DNA from: Campylobacterales bacterium
Lineage (GTDB): Bacteria; Campylobacterota; Campylobacteria; Campylobacterales; QNZT01
NCBI GenBank assembly: GCA_027068765.1
Contig: JAMOMC010000105.1
Location: 1-32,557, forward strand
Direction: 5' to 3'
DNA: 32,557 bases
Part shown: piece by piece, positions 1 to 8,467 of the stretch
How positions within the stretch are numbered: the first letter of the stretch is position 1
Layout: each line of letters opens with the position of its first letter
Notes under the pieces: model-generated
What the model saw: only the letters and a program-made list of their open reading frames with translations
Databases searched by the model: none
Told to the model about the DNA's origin: nothing
Translations under genes and position numbers: made by a program

Positions 1-524
1 CAGATGGGGATAATAAAAAGAAGATGTGGTTAAGTGAAGGAGTTGAAAATTTTGATATTTTAACTCATAAATGGAGAGCTATAAATAGATTTCATATTCA
101 AATTGGTGGTTATACCTCTATGATAGAGAATGAGTCTAAGATAGTTTTAGGTACAGATTATCTTGGTGGTACAAATTTTTTAATTGAGACAAAAGATGGT
201 AAAAAATATACTAAAAAAGTAATCCCCGACCCATACAGAAGAAGCCCTGTTATGTGCCTACTAAAAAGGGTCTCAAAAAACGGTGATGAAGTTTGGGCAT
301 CTTTATACAATGCAATTTCAAATGAGACAAAATGTCTACTAATGTACTCAAATGATAATTGCAAAACTTGGACAAAAGTTATAGAGTATGACGGCACAAA
401 ATATGAAATTATTTTAAATAGCTCTAGTATAAAACCTCTAAATAAGCTATGTTTTGAAATCACATCAAGTATAGAAGATAAATCTGTCTCATACGAAATT
501 GCGGACAAAAAATGTCAAAATTAA
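1..524 (+). CDS. C-terminal part of a BNR/sialidase-like beta-propeller protein (5' truncated)
   Basis: The frame is open from base 3, so the true start lies before the window; the ATG at 24 is probably internal. The visible part ends in a region rich in short beta-strand-like segments. It contains SNDNCKTW, which fits the Asp-box pattern SxDxGxTW with Cys in place of Gly. Asp-boxes occur in sialidases and other beta-propeller, often sugar-related proteins. The 3' end overlaps the following acyltransferase gene by 13 bp, so the two are probably co-transcribed at the left edge of the polysaccharide locus. No catalytic residues can be judged from this fragment, and the substrate is unknown. Confidence 0.55.
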   Translation, partial: DGDNKKKMWLSEGVENFDILTHKWRAINRFHIQIGGYTSMIENESKIVLGTDYLGGTNFLIETKDGKKYTKKVIPDPYRRSPVMCLLKRVSKNGDEVWASLYNAISNETKCLLMYSNDNCKTWTKVIEYDGTKYEIILNSSSIKPLNKLCFEITSSIEDKSVSYEIADKKCQN

Positions 525-1099
525 AAAAAGATATATTAAGAACTTACAACATAAGCAATGGAAGTAAATTAAAAAGAGTTGTAAGCACAATGTTTGCCCC
601 TGGAGTTCGTGCTATGGTTGTTGTCCGTTTTGGACAGTGGATACAAAAACAAAATTTTCTAATCAAAATATTCTTAAAACCTATATATTTTATATTAAAC
701 CAGAGGCTAAAAAGTAAATGGGGTATACAAATCCCCGTATCTGCACAAATTGGAGAGGGATTTTATATAGGGCATTTTGGAGGCATCACATTAGCATCAG
801 ATGCAGTAATTGGAAAAAATTGTAACATTTCACAACTTGTTACTATCGGAGAGTCAGGGCAAGGTGAAAAAGCAGGAGCTCCAATAATCGGAGATTATGT
901 CTACATGGGAGCTGGAGCTAAAATAATCGGCAAAATAAAAATTGGAAACAATGTAAAAATAGGAGCAAATGCAGTAGTATATAAAGATATTCCAGATATG
1001 GCTATTGTAGTCTCTTATCCTGGATTTAAGATCTTATCTTATGATGGGAATATATCAAAAAATAAGATGGAAAACATAGAAGCAAATAAATCTCACTAG
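512..1099 (+). CDS. Serine-acetyltransferase-like hexapeptide-repeat acyltransferase
   Basis: A 195-residue protein with a left-handed beta-helix (LbH) domain from about residue 70 to 165. It contains repeated [IV]G-x-x hexapeptides, for example SAQIGEGFYIGH, DAVIGKNC and NNVKIGANAVV. H88 within GFYIGHFGG sits where CysE-type enzymes carry the catalytic histidine. The protein is shorter than a true CysE and lacks its long N-terminal helical domain. Location in a surface-polysaccharide locus suggests O- or N-acetylation of a glycan rather than cysteine synthesis; that is inference. The start at 512 overlaps the upstream gene by 13 bp. Confidence 0.8.
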   Translation: MSKLKKDILRTYNISNGSKLKRVVSTMFAPGVRAMVVVRFGQWIQKQNFLIKIFLKPIYFILNQRLKSKWGIQIPVSAQIGEGFYIGHFGGITLASDAVIGKNCNISQLVTIGESGQGEKAGAPIIGDYVYMGAGAKIIGKIKIGNNVKIGANAVVYKDIPDMAIVVSYPGFKILSYDGNISKNKMENIEANKSH

Positions 1100-1135
1100 A
1101 GAGAGCTTATTTGCTCTATTTCACTAACTTTTTTT
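1081..1135 (+). terminator. Possible weak terminator / alternative hairpins after the acyltransferase gene
   Basis: Bases 1081-1089 (AGCAAATAA) pair perfectly with 1107-1115 (TTATTTGCT) across a 17-nt loop containing the stop codon. A competing 5-bp stem pairs 1102-1106 with 1113-1117. Seven T residues follow at 1129-1135. The T-run is about 11-13 nt from either stem, so this is not a textbook intrinsic terminator. Confidence 0.3.
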
Positions 1136-1260
1136 AATCAAATTTAATTATAAATCATATTTTAGATTTAAATTTTTAAAAATTTATTATTTAATAAGCA
1201 TAAATTATTATTATTTAAGATAATATCATAATATATAGATAAAATTACTGGGGATAATAA
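1136..1260 (+). promoter_or_regulatory. AT-rich leader/promoter region of the kdnB-like gene
   Basis: This is the only long gap within the first ten genes, so the main polysaccharide operon probably starts here. It is almost pure A/T. Candidate -10 boxes are GATAAT at 1219-1224 and CATAAT at 1227-1232, but no single one stands out. A weak ribosome site, GGGGAT, lies just before the ATG at 1261. No other gene is visible in the gap. Confidence 0.35.
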
Positions 1261-2340
1261 ATGAGTAATTCAAAAAATATTTTAAATTATATGTTTGGTC
1301 TAAACACAATTGAAAACTTAAAAGATATTTTAAATGCAAAAAGAGCAGTTGAAAATCAATATGTTATATATTTTGTTGACGAATACTTTAGAAATAAAGA
1401 CTTAATTAACTGTTTGCCAATAGATAATCTAGATGTGTTATTTTTTGTGCAAACTATAGATGAGCCCAAAACAACTTTTATAAATAACTATAGAGATACC
1501 TTGCATAAAAGCAATAAAAACAATCCTTTTGCCATCGTTGCTATAGGTGGAGGTATCACACTCGATACAGGAAAAGCCGTTGCAAATATTTTAACAAACC
1601 CTGGAAATGCAGAAGATTATCAAGGATGGGATTTGATTAAAAATCCAGGTATTTATAAAATCGGTATTCCTACAATTTCTGGAACAGGAGCAGAAGCTAG
1701 TCGTACTTGTGTTATGACAAATGTTGAAAGTGGTTTGAAACTTGGTATGAATAGTGATTATACTATTTATGATCAACTTATTTTAGACCCAAATCTTACC
1801 AAAACTGTACCAAAAGAACAATATTTTTATACAGGGATGGATACGTATATTCATTGCATTGAGTCACTAAATGGTTCTTATAGACATCCTATGGGAGATG
1901 CTTATTCACGAGAAGCAATTTCTTTAGTAAAAGAAGTTTTTTTAAATGAAGACATGATGAGTGATGAAAATAGAGAAAAACTTATGGTAGCCTCTTATCT
2001 AGGTGGACAAGCAATTGCAAATAGTTATGTAGGATTAGTGCATCCATTTTCAGCTGGATTAAGTGTGGTTCTCGATACTCATCATTGTATAGGAAACTGT
2101 ATAACTATGAATGCAATGGAGGAATTTTATCCAAATGAATATAGAGAATTTATGCAAATGGCACGAAAACAAAATATAAAGATACCAAAGGGTATAGCAA
2201 GTAATTTAGATGATGAAACTTATTTAAAATTGTATAACTCAACAGTTATTCATGAAAAACCACTTAGTAATGCTCTTGGTGACAATTATAAAGAGATATT
2301 AACACTTGAAAAAGTAACTGAAATATTTAAAAGGATGTAA
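1261..2340 (+). CDS. kdnB: Iron-dependent alcohol dehydrogenase, KdnB-like (Kdo 8-oxidase)
   Basis: A 359-residue group III (Fe) alcohol dehydrogenase. The nucleotide-binding GGG lies at 96-98 (AIGGGITLDTGKAV), followed by PTISGTGAEAS. The four metal ligands of the family are present with correct spacing: D194 and H198 (MDTYIHCIE), H261 (VHPFSAG) and H275. In Shewanella, KdnB oxidises C8 of Kdo so that KdnA can aminate it to 8-amino-3,8-dideoxy-manno-octulosonate. The KdnB assignment rests on remembered family resemblance and on the directly adjacent aminotransferase (3-nt gap). It could be another sugar-oxidising Fe-ADH of the same clade. The gene follows a 161-bp AT-rich gap and is probably first in its operon. 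Confidence 0.72.
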   Translation: MSNSKNILNYMFGLNTIENLKDILNAKRAVENQYVIYFVDEYFRNKDLINCLPIDNLDVLFFVQTIDEPKTTFINNYRDTLHKSNKNNPFAIVAIGGGITLDTGKAVANILTNPGNAEDYQGWDLIKNPGIYKIGIPTISGTGAEASRTCVMTNVESGLKLGMNSDYTIYDQLILDPNLTKTVPKEQYFYTGMDTYIHCIESLNGSYRHPMGDAYSREAISLVKEVFLNEDMMSDENREKLMVASYLGGQAIANSYVGLVHPFSAGLSVVLDTHHCIGNCITMNAMEEFYPNEYREFMQMARKQNIKIPKGIASNLDDETYLKLYNSTVIHEKPLSNALGDNYKEILTLEKVTEIFKRM

Positions 2341-2343
2341 TCT

Positions 2344-3516
2344 ATGAATTTTAAAATACCTTTTAGCGGAAGGGCACATACTTATACAAAAAAAGAGCAA
2401 GAAGTTGTTATGGAAGTTATGCAAAATGCTATTCCTCTCACTCAAGGATGCTTTCAAAATGAGTTTCAAGAAAAATTTTGTCAATACATAGGAAGTGATT
2501 TTGCATTTGCAGTAAATAATGCAACTGCTGCACTAGAACTTTCAGCTCAAATATGTCAATTTAAAAATGGAGATGAGTTTATCTGTCCAGCACATACTTT
2601 TACAGCATCTGCTTATCCTTTTATTAAAAAAGGTGCTAAACCAGTTTGGGCAGATATAGATAAAGAGACAAGGGTTGTAAATGCTAATACGATAAAACTA
2701 TGTATTACACCTAAAACAAAGGCTATTGTAGTTGTTCATTTATATGGATTTTGTATAGATATGGAGCCTATTGTAAAGTTGGCAAAAGAGCATAATTTAT
2801 TTCTTATTGAAGATGTTGCACAAGCCATGGGAACAGATATAAATGGGAAAAAAGCTGGTACATTTGGTGATTTTGGTGTATTTTCTTTCCATTCTCATAA
2901 AAATATCACAACACTTGGTGAAGGTGGAATGCTTATTGTAAAAGATAAAAAATATGCTGAAATAATTCCACAACTTCGTCACAATGGTCATTGTGCGTGG
3001 GATATAGAGAGACCAAATTATTGGACACCTGCTATGGGAAATGTTGATTTACCATCTCTTGATGATAAATACTTAATGCCAAATAATTACTGTTTAGGTG
3101 AAGTTGAATGTGCATTAGGTGTTGTCTTATTGGATAGACTTGATGAAATAAATGCACAAAAGAGAGAAAGAGCATTAAAAATCATTGATGAATTAAGTAA
3201 GTATAAGTTACTACAATTCCATCGGGTAGAAGACAATCGTCACAATTATCATCTATTAGTTGCTTATGTCAAAGATGGTAAACGAGATATTTTTATGAAA
3301 AAAATGAGTGAAGAAAAAAAAATTCAATGTGTAGTGCAGTACTATCCCTTAAATCGTTATGATTTATATCAAAAACTTGGTTTTGGTGGGGCAAATTGTC
3401 CACAAACAGATGATTTTTTTGACAATATGGTCTCTTTTCCTTTTAATCATATGCTTTATGATTATGATATAGATTATCTTTTAGAGTCCATTAAAGAAAC
3501 AATTGAAGATATTTAG
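2344..3516 (+). CDS. kdnA: DegT/DnrJ/EryC1 PLP aminotransferase, KdnA-like
   Basis: A 390-residue sugar aminotransferase of the DegT family, fold-type I PLP enzymes. The PLP-phosphate-contacting region NNATAALELS is at 58-67, the ring-binding Asp at D157 (EDVAQAMG), and the Schiff-base lysine at K186 (FSFHSHKNITTLGEGG). Length and motifs are complete, so it should be active. It begins 3 nt after the Fe-ADH stop and uses an AAGGATG ribosome site inside that gene's last codons. The pair is most simply read as KdnB then KdnA: oxidation of the C8 hydroxyl of Kdo, then transamination from glutamate. An aminotransferase for another keto-sugar cannot be excluded. Confidence 0.72.
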   Translation: MNFKIPFSGRAHTYTKKEQEVVMEVMQNAIPLTQGCFQNEFQEKFCQYIGSDFAFAVNNATAALELSAQICQFKNGDEFICPAHTFTASAYPFIKKGAKPVWADIDKETRVVNANTIKLCITPKTKAIVVVHLYGFCIDMEPIVKLAKEHNLFLIEDVAQAMGTDINGKKAGTFGDFGVFSFHSHKNITTLGEGGMLIVKDKKYAEIIPQLRHNGHCAWDIERPNYWTPAMGNVDLPSLDDKYLMPNNYCLGEVECALGVVLLDRLDEINAQKRERALKIIDELSKYKLLQFHRVEDNRHNYHLLVAYVKDGKRDIFMKKMSEEKKIQCVVQYYPLNRYDLYQKLGFGGANCPQTDDFFDNMVSFPFNHMLYDYDIDYLLESIKETIEDI

Positions 3517-3519
3517 AGA

Positions 3520-5103
3520 ATGAAAGATTTTTGTATTGTAATCCCTGCAATTAAAAAAAATGCTATCATTCCTGATCAATTAATTAAAAAACTAGACGGA
3601 ATAACTTTAATACAAAGAGCTATTAATACATCCTTGGAGATTAGGGATTCATCTGATATTTTGATAGTAACAGATTCAGAAGAAATTTTACTTATTGCCG
3701 AGAGAAATAATATAGATTATCATTATGATAAAACATTAAAATTTAACTCTACAAATATACTTACAAAGTTGAATCCAATTTTAAAACGAAAAGTAGATAT
3801 ATATAAAAATATGATTCTTTATCGTGCCAATGCACCACTAATTAAGAGTGAAAAGATTTTGAAAGGATATGAAAAGTTTTTAACAAATGATTCATATATT
3901 TTAACTACAGTTGAATATAAAAATAAAGAAATTTATGAAGACGATAATGGCTCATTTGTTTTTAAGACAAAAAATTTCTATAAAGAGATTAAAGCTTTTC
4001 AAATACTTTCATTTAAAACATTGTTAAAAAAAGATTATAAATTCAGCCCTTTTATTTTAAATGAAGAAGAGTCTATTGAAATCGAAAAATATCAAGATTG
4101 GTGGATATGTGAAAAACTGCTTCAAAGAAAACGAATAGTTTTTAATGTAATTGGTTCTATTGAAATTGGCATGGGACATATATATCATTCATTAGCTTTA
4201 GCACATGAAATAACCAATCATGAGATTATTTTCATATGTGATAAACAGTATGAAATTGCGGTGGATAAGATAGCAGCTATGGATTATAAAGTAATAGCCA
4301 CAAATGATGTCCTAACAGAAATCATATCATTAAAACCTGATTTACTTATCAATGATATTCTCAATACAGAAGCAGAGTTTATTAAAAGAATAAAGCAAGA
4401 AGATATTAAAATTGTTAATTTTGAAGACCTTGGAGAAGGTTCAAAATATACCGACCTAACTATAAATGAACTGTATGATACTCCTCAATTTAAAGATGAT
4501 AATTATCTTTGGGGATATAAATATCTTTTTTTACGAGATGAATTTAACGAATCTAAACCTCATAATTTTATAGAACATATAAGTGGTGCTTTGATAACTT
4601 TTGGCGGTACAGATCAAAATAATTTAACTTTAATTGCTTTAAAAAGTATTATAAATATTTGTCAACAGTTTAATATCAAAATCTATCTACTATGTGGAAA
4701 AGGATATAGATACAAATCTAATTTAGAAAAATTTGTATCTAAATATAATGATGTTGATATTGAAATATTTTATACTACCAATACAGTTACAAAAATTATG
4801 GAAAAAACACAAGTTGCAATATCTTCTAATGGCAGAACTATTTATGAATTAGCAGATATGAATATTCCATCAATTATTATATCTCATCATAAAAGAGAAG
4901 CAACACATACATTCGCAACACTAGAGCACGGTTTTATTAACTTAGGTATTTTTAACAAGAATACTGAACAGTTAATCAAAAAAAATTTTAAAAAAATAGC
5001 TATAGATAGAATTTTTAGAAAGCTATTATATTTAAATATAAAAAAATTTCATTTTAGAGATAATAAACAGAAAATAGTTAAGAAAATTATGGAGTTATTA
5101 TGA
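3520..5103 (+). CDS. Fusion: degenerate CMP-sialate-synthetase-like domain + PseG-like glycosyl hydrolase
   Basis: A 527-residue two-domain protein. Residues 1 to about 200 resemble NeuA/PseF cytidylyltransferases, but the first motif reads IPAIKKNAIIPDQ where active enzymes have IPARxGSKxIPxKN; the key Arg, Gly and Ser are missing. Residues about 205-527 resemble PseG, the GT-B-fold UDP-sugar hydrolase of pseudaminic acid synthesis. The evidence is GSIEIGMGHIYHSLALA with H220 at the catalytic-base position, ALITFGGTDQNN at 357-368, and SSNGRTIYELA at 435-445. The hydrolase half may release a free amino sugar from its UDP form for the NeuB-like enzyme two genes downstream. The N-terminal half may be catalytically dead or altered. 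The start is 3 nt after the kdnA stop. Confidence 0.72.
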   Translation: MKDFCIVIPAIKKNAIIPDQLIKKLDGITLIQRAINTSLEIRDSSDILIVTDSEEILLIAERNNIDYHYDKTLKFNSTNILTKLNPILKRKVDIYKNMILYRANAPLIKSEKILKGYEKFLTNDSYILTTVEYKNKEIYEDDNGSFVFKTKNFYKEIKAFQILSFKTLLKKDYKFSPFILNEEESIEIEKYQDWWICEKLLQRKRIVFNVIGSIEIGMGHIYHSLALAHEITNHEIIFICDKQYEIAVDKIAAMDYKVIATNDVLTEIISLKPDLLINDILNTEAEFIKRIKQEDIKIVNFEDLGEGSKYTDLTINELYDTPQFKDDNYLWGYKYLFLRDEFNESKPHNFIEHISGALITFGGTDQNNLTLIALKSIINICQQFNIKIYLLCGKGYRYKSNLEKFVSKYNDVDIEIFYTTNTVTKIMEKTQVAISSNGRTIYELADMNIPSIIISHHKREATHTFATLEHGFINLGIFNKNTEQLIKKNFKKIAIDRIFRKLLYLNIKKFHFRDNKQKIVKKIMELL

Positions 5104-5783
5104 AAAGAGTAGGAATTATACAAGCTCGTTTAGGATCAACAAGACTACCATTAAAAATGTTACTTTCATTACACGGAAAACCAATTATCGAATGGGTAGT
5201 AACAAGAGTAAGACAATCAAAATTACTAGATGAAATTGTTGTTGCTATTCCAAATACAAAAGAGAATAATACTTTAGCAAAGTATTTGCAAAAACTAAAT
5301 GTGAAAGTGCATCGTGGTAGTGAAAATGATGTATTAAGTCGATTTTATAAAGTAGCAAAAGAGTATAATGCTACTCACATTATTCGTATTTGTGCGGATA
5401 ATCCACTTATTGATGGGGAGGAAATAGATAATTTAATCAAGTTTTATGAAAAAGAACAACCTGATTATGCATATAATCATATTCCTAAAAACAATAATTA
5501 CCCAGATGGAATTGGTGCCGAAATGGTATCTTTTGAACTTTTTGAAAAAATACACAATGATGCAAAAGAACAAGGACACAGAGAACATTGTTTGTCATAT
5601 ATTACTGATAATTATGATAAATTTAATATTAAAACTTTTGATCCTTTAGACAATCTTCTTTGTTATCCTGAGCTGAAATTTGATGTAGATACATTTAGCG
5701 ATTATGAAAAACTTGCAATGAAAGATATCAAGATAAATATAAATAGTAAAGAGTTAATAGCTCTGTTTTTGGAGAAAAAATGA
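5100..5783 (+). CDS. SpsF-like cytidylyltransferase-family protein
   Basis: A 227-residue nucleotidyltransferase of the SpsF/CMP-KDO-synthetase fold. The nucleotide-binding signature IIQARLGSTRLP is at residues 6-17, with RICADNPLID near 100 and a final FDVDT motif. SpsF proteins accompany SpsE/NeuB enzymes in spore-coat, flagellin-glycan and LPS loci and are presumed to make a CMP-sugar. Unlike the N-terminal half of the preceding fusion, the first motif is intact, so this could supply the missing cytidylyltransferase activity. The ATG overlaps the upstream stop (ATGA), indicating translational coupling; the next gene overlaps in the same way. Confidence 0.75.
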   Translation: MKRVGIIQARLGSTRLPLKMLLSLHGKPIIEWVVTRVRQSKLLDEIVVAIPNTKENNTLAKYLQKLNVKVHRGSENDVLSRFYKVAKEYNATHIIRICADNPLIDGEEIDNLIKFYEKEQPDYAYNHIPKNNNYPDGIGAEMVSFELFEKIHNDAKEQGHREHCLSYITDNYDKFNIKTFDPLDNLLCYPELKFDVDTFSDYEKLAMKDIKININSKELIALFLEKK

Positions 5784-6838
5784 AACTTATAGAATTATTT
5801 AAAACTATAAATCCTTATGAAAACAAGGTATACCAACCATATGTCATAGCCGAAATTGGTGTAAATCATGAGGGTAGTATGCAAACTGCAAAAAAACTTG
5901 TAGATGAAGCAAAAGAGGGTGGAGCAGATGCTGTCAAGTTTCAAAGCTATAAAGCTGAAACATTAGCATCTAAAGACTCACCATCTTACTGGGATACAAC
6001 AAAAGAACCAACCACTTCTCAATATAAGTTATTTAAAAAACATGATAGTTTTTGGATAAATGAGATGGAAGAGTTAAAAGAGTACTGTGATAGTGTTGAT
6101 ATAGAGTTTATGAGTACTCCTTTTGATATAGAATCAGCAGACTTTTTAAATGATATGATGGATGTATATAAAATATCATCATCAGACATTACAAACAAGC
6201 CTTTTATAGAGTATATTTGCAAATTCAACAAACCAATTATACTCTCAACAGGAGCAAGTAGTCTTCATGAGATACAAGAAGCGGTCTCTTGGATAGAGAA
6301 GTTTGGTAATTCACTTTCACTTTTACACTGTGTTTTGAATTATCCTACTCCAGATGAAAATGCCAACCTTGGAATGATTTTAGATTTAAAGCAAAAATTC
6401 CCAGATAAAATAATAGGCTATAGTGACCATACTTTACCAAAGGATATGAAAGTTTGTGAGATGGCTACAATGCTAGGATGTGTAATAATAGAAAAGCATT
6501 TTACCAATGATAAAACGCTACCAGGAAATGACCACTATCATGCTATGGATAAAGAAGATTTAAAAATATATAGAAAAAATCTTGAAAGAACTTTTGAGAT
6601 ATTAGGCAGTTTTAAAGTTGAAGCACTTGAAGATGAAGCACTTTCTCGTGCAAATGCAAGAAGAAGTTTAGTTGCTCTAATAGATATTCCAAAAGGTAAA
6701 ATAATAGAAAAAAATGACTTAACTTTCAAAAGACCAGCTTTTGGAGTAAGTCCTAAATTTATTGATGATATTGTAGGGCAAAAAGCAGGGCAAAATATAA
6801 AAGAAGATGATGTTTTAAAGTGGAATATGTTTGAGTAA
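5780..6838 (+). CDS. neuB: NeuB-family nonulosonic acid synthase with SAF domain
   Basis: A 352-residue enzyme condensing PEP with an N-acyl hexosamine to a 9-carbon 2-keto-3-deoxy acid. The NeuB barrel spans about residues 20-275, with AEIGVNHEG (E25), AVKFQSYK, FMSTPFD, KISSSD, ILSTGAS, GYSDHT, EKHFT and GNDHYHAM. An antifreeze-like SAF domain follows from about 285 to the end. The sequence alone does not separate NeuB (sialic), LegI (legionaminic), PseI (pseudaminic) and SpsE. No PseB/PseC or LegB/LegC is in the window, so the substrate is open; the PseG-like domain upstream hints at a diacetamido-trideoxyhexose. The ATGA overlap with the spsF-like gene implies coupled translation. Confidence 0.85.
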   Translation: MKLIELFKTINPYENKVYQPYVIAEIGVNHEGSMQTAKKLVDEAKEGGADAVKFQSYKAETLASKDSPSYWDTTKEPTTSQYKLFKKHDSFWINEMEELKEYCDSVDIEFMSTPFDIESADFLNDMMDVYKISSSDITNKPFIEYICKFNKPIILSTGASSLHEIQEAVSWIEKFGNSLSLLHCVLNYPTPDENANLGMILDLKQKFPDKIIGYSDHTLPKDMKVCEMATMLGCVIIEKHFTNDKTLPGNDHYHAMDKEDLKIYRKNLERTFEILGSFKVEALEDEALSRANARRSLVALIDIPKGKIIEKNDLTFKRPAFGVSPKFIDDIVGQKAGQNIKEDDVLKWNMFE

Positions 6839-6841
6839 TTT

Positions 6842-8467
6842 ATGATACAAAAACTTTATATCGTTGACATTAAGAAAAAAAGCTATATTAATATTTCAGA
6901 CTATTTAGCTGATGGTGATATTATAGCATTAACACCATTTTCTATATACATGTTAGAAGAAAAAGATATAAAGTATTTAACTTTTCACAATTTAATTTCA
7001 GTTGAAAATTTCAGAAATGATATTTTAAATAAAATAGCTCAATTTAAAAAAGTGATTTTACCGTATGATTATTTAGAATCTACACTATATCGCTACTCCA
7101 TGGTAATCAATTACTTTTATTATATTGATATAATTAAGAAATTTCTTGATTATAAAAAATATGATGAAATAATTTATATTACCGACACCATGAATAGCAA
7201 AACAACTATTAGTTCACTTTTAAACAATAAAACATCTTTGATATCTAGTTTACATAATATAAAAACTGTTCATGTTGACAATTTAGTAGATTATAAATTT
7301 TATATAAAAAGATCAAGAAAATTTAAATTTAAAAGAATATTAGAACTAATCTTGTCAGGAAGGATTTTAGCAAAAGATAGAAAAAATATATATAAATATG
7401 ACAACATGTTTTATAAAAAATTCTATAATAAACTTAACAAAAAATTAAACAAAATCGAAGTGATAGATAAATTAAATAGTAATTATCGCAGAGATATTAT
7501 AAAATTTTTTTCTAACTCATACTCATTAAATGTTGAAAAATTATTAATTGAATTTATCGATGAAATGCAAAAAGAAATAAAAGCTATAAATAAAAATAAA
7601 GAACCTTTAAAAATTATACCTTTTACATTTTTAGCCACTATTCAAAATGCAATTTATGCTAAATCTATAAATAAGAGTGAATATCCTGCTATTTTTTATC
7701 AACATGGAAATTATTTATATCAATCTATCTTTCTCAAAGACTCAGAAATCAGACCAGCTAATATAAATTTTGTAATCAATGATTATACAAAAAAAATATT
7801 TGAAGATTTAGGTGCTAAAAAAGTTTATAGTGTAGGTTCACTGCTTTTTAACCGCCCTATACTACAGAAAAAAAGAGATTATGATTTTTTATATATTACT
7901 CAGGGGCATGATTATATGGGAAATAATTGTTATGTTGATTTCAATAACTCTTTACATAGTATTGATGGTTATGAACTATATAAAAAGCACCTAAATATTA
8001 TCAACATCTTTGGTAAAAATTTTACTCAAAAAACAATATGTATTAAAATTCATCCAGGTATGCTTACATCAATGTTATATGTACCTTTATTGGAGGTATC
8101 AAAGACTTATAACAATATAACCATTGAGACCTCTTCATCTACTCATAACTTAATCGAAAAATCAAAATATATCATTAGTGATTACTTTACTACAGATTTT
8201 TTAAATCGTAAACTTCACTATAAGAGAGATATTCTTATGTTTTGTGGCTCCCCTACTCCACTACCTAAAGAGACAATAAAAGATATGAAAAAAATGTTTA
8301 TTTTGATTGACAATATAGAAGACTTAAAAGATAAAATTCAAAATATTGAAAAAATTACAAAAAATAGAGAAAAAAACGATGAAATTATTGAATACTACTC
8401 ATCAAAAAAATGTGATACTAAAAAAATAGTGACACAAATACTTGAAAAAGAATTCCATGGAAGATAG
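6842..8467 (+). CDS. Putative GT-B-like surface-carbohydrate transferase, family not recognised
   Basis: A 541-residue soluble, lysine- and tyrosine-rich protein with no signal peptide or membrane segment. The C-terminal half carries motifs typical of GT-B-type capsule/teichoic-acid or sialic-acid transferases: YQHGNY at 286-291, VGSLLFN near 331, IKIHPG at 401-406, and SKYIISDYFTT near 445-455. The N-terminal 250 residues show no motif I know. Its position directly after neuB (3-nt gap) and before the flippase makes it a candidate for the enzyme that transfers the CMP-activated keto sugar to the lipid-linked glycan. Donor and acceptor are not determinable from sequence. Confidence 0.5.
   Translation: MIQKLYIVDIKKKSYINISDYLADGDIIALTPFSIYMLEEKDIKYLTFHNLISVENFRNDILNKIAQFKKVILPYDYLESTLYRYSMVINYFYYIDIIKKFLDYKKYDEIIYITDTMNSKTTISSLLNNKTSLISSLHNIKTVHVDNLVDYKFYIKRSRKFKFKRILELILSGRILAKDRKNIYKYDNMFYKKFYNKLNKKLNKIEVIDKLNSNYRRDIIKFFSNSYSLNVEKLLIEFIDEMQKEIKAINKNKEPLKIIPFTFLATIQNAIYAKSINKSEYPAIFYQHGNYLYQSIFLKDSEIRPANINFVINDYTKKIFEDLGAKKVYSVGSLLFNRPILQKKRDYDFLYITQGHDYMGNNCYVDFNNSLHSIDGYELYKKHLNIINIFGKNFTQKTICIKIHPGMLTSMLYVPLLEVSKTYNNITIETSSSTHNLIEKSKYIISDYFTTDFLNRKLHYKRDILMFCGSPTPLPKETIKDMKKMFILIDNIEDLKDKIQNIEKITKNREKNDEIIEYYSSKKCDTKKIVTQILEKEFHGR

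Noticed and set aside
1129-1135. Calling a firm intrinsic terminator after the acyltransferase gene
   Set aside because: The T-run is too far from the stems, so only a weak candidate is listed.
5780-6838. Assigning the product as N-acetylneuraminic (sialic) acid
   Set aside because: No NeuC-type epimerase is in the window and the neighbours are PseG-, SpsF-, Kdn- and KdsB-like, so the family call is safe but the exact sugar is not.
8442-8456. TTG start at 8442 for the flippase
   Set aside because: The ATG five codons later gives a normal flippase N-terminus and a smaller overlap; the TTG has no better ribosome site.
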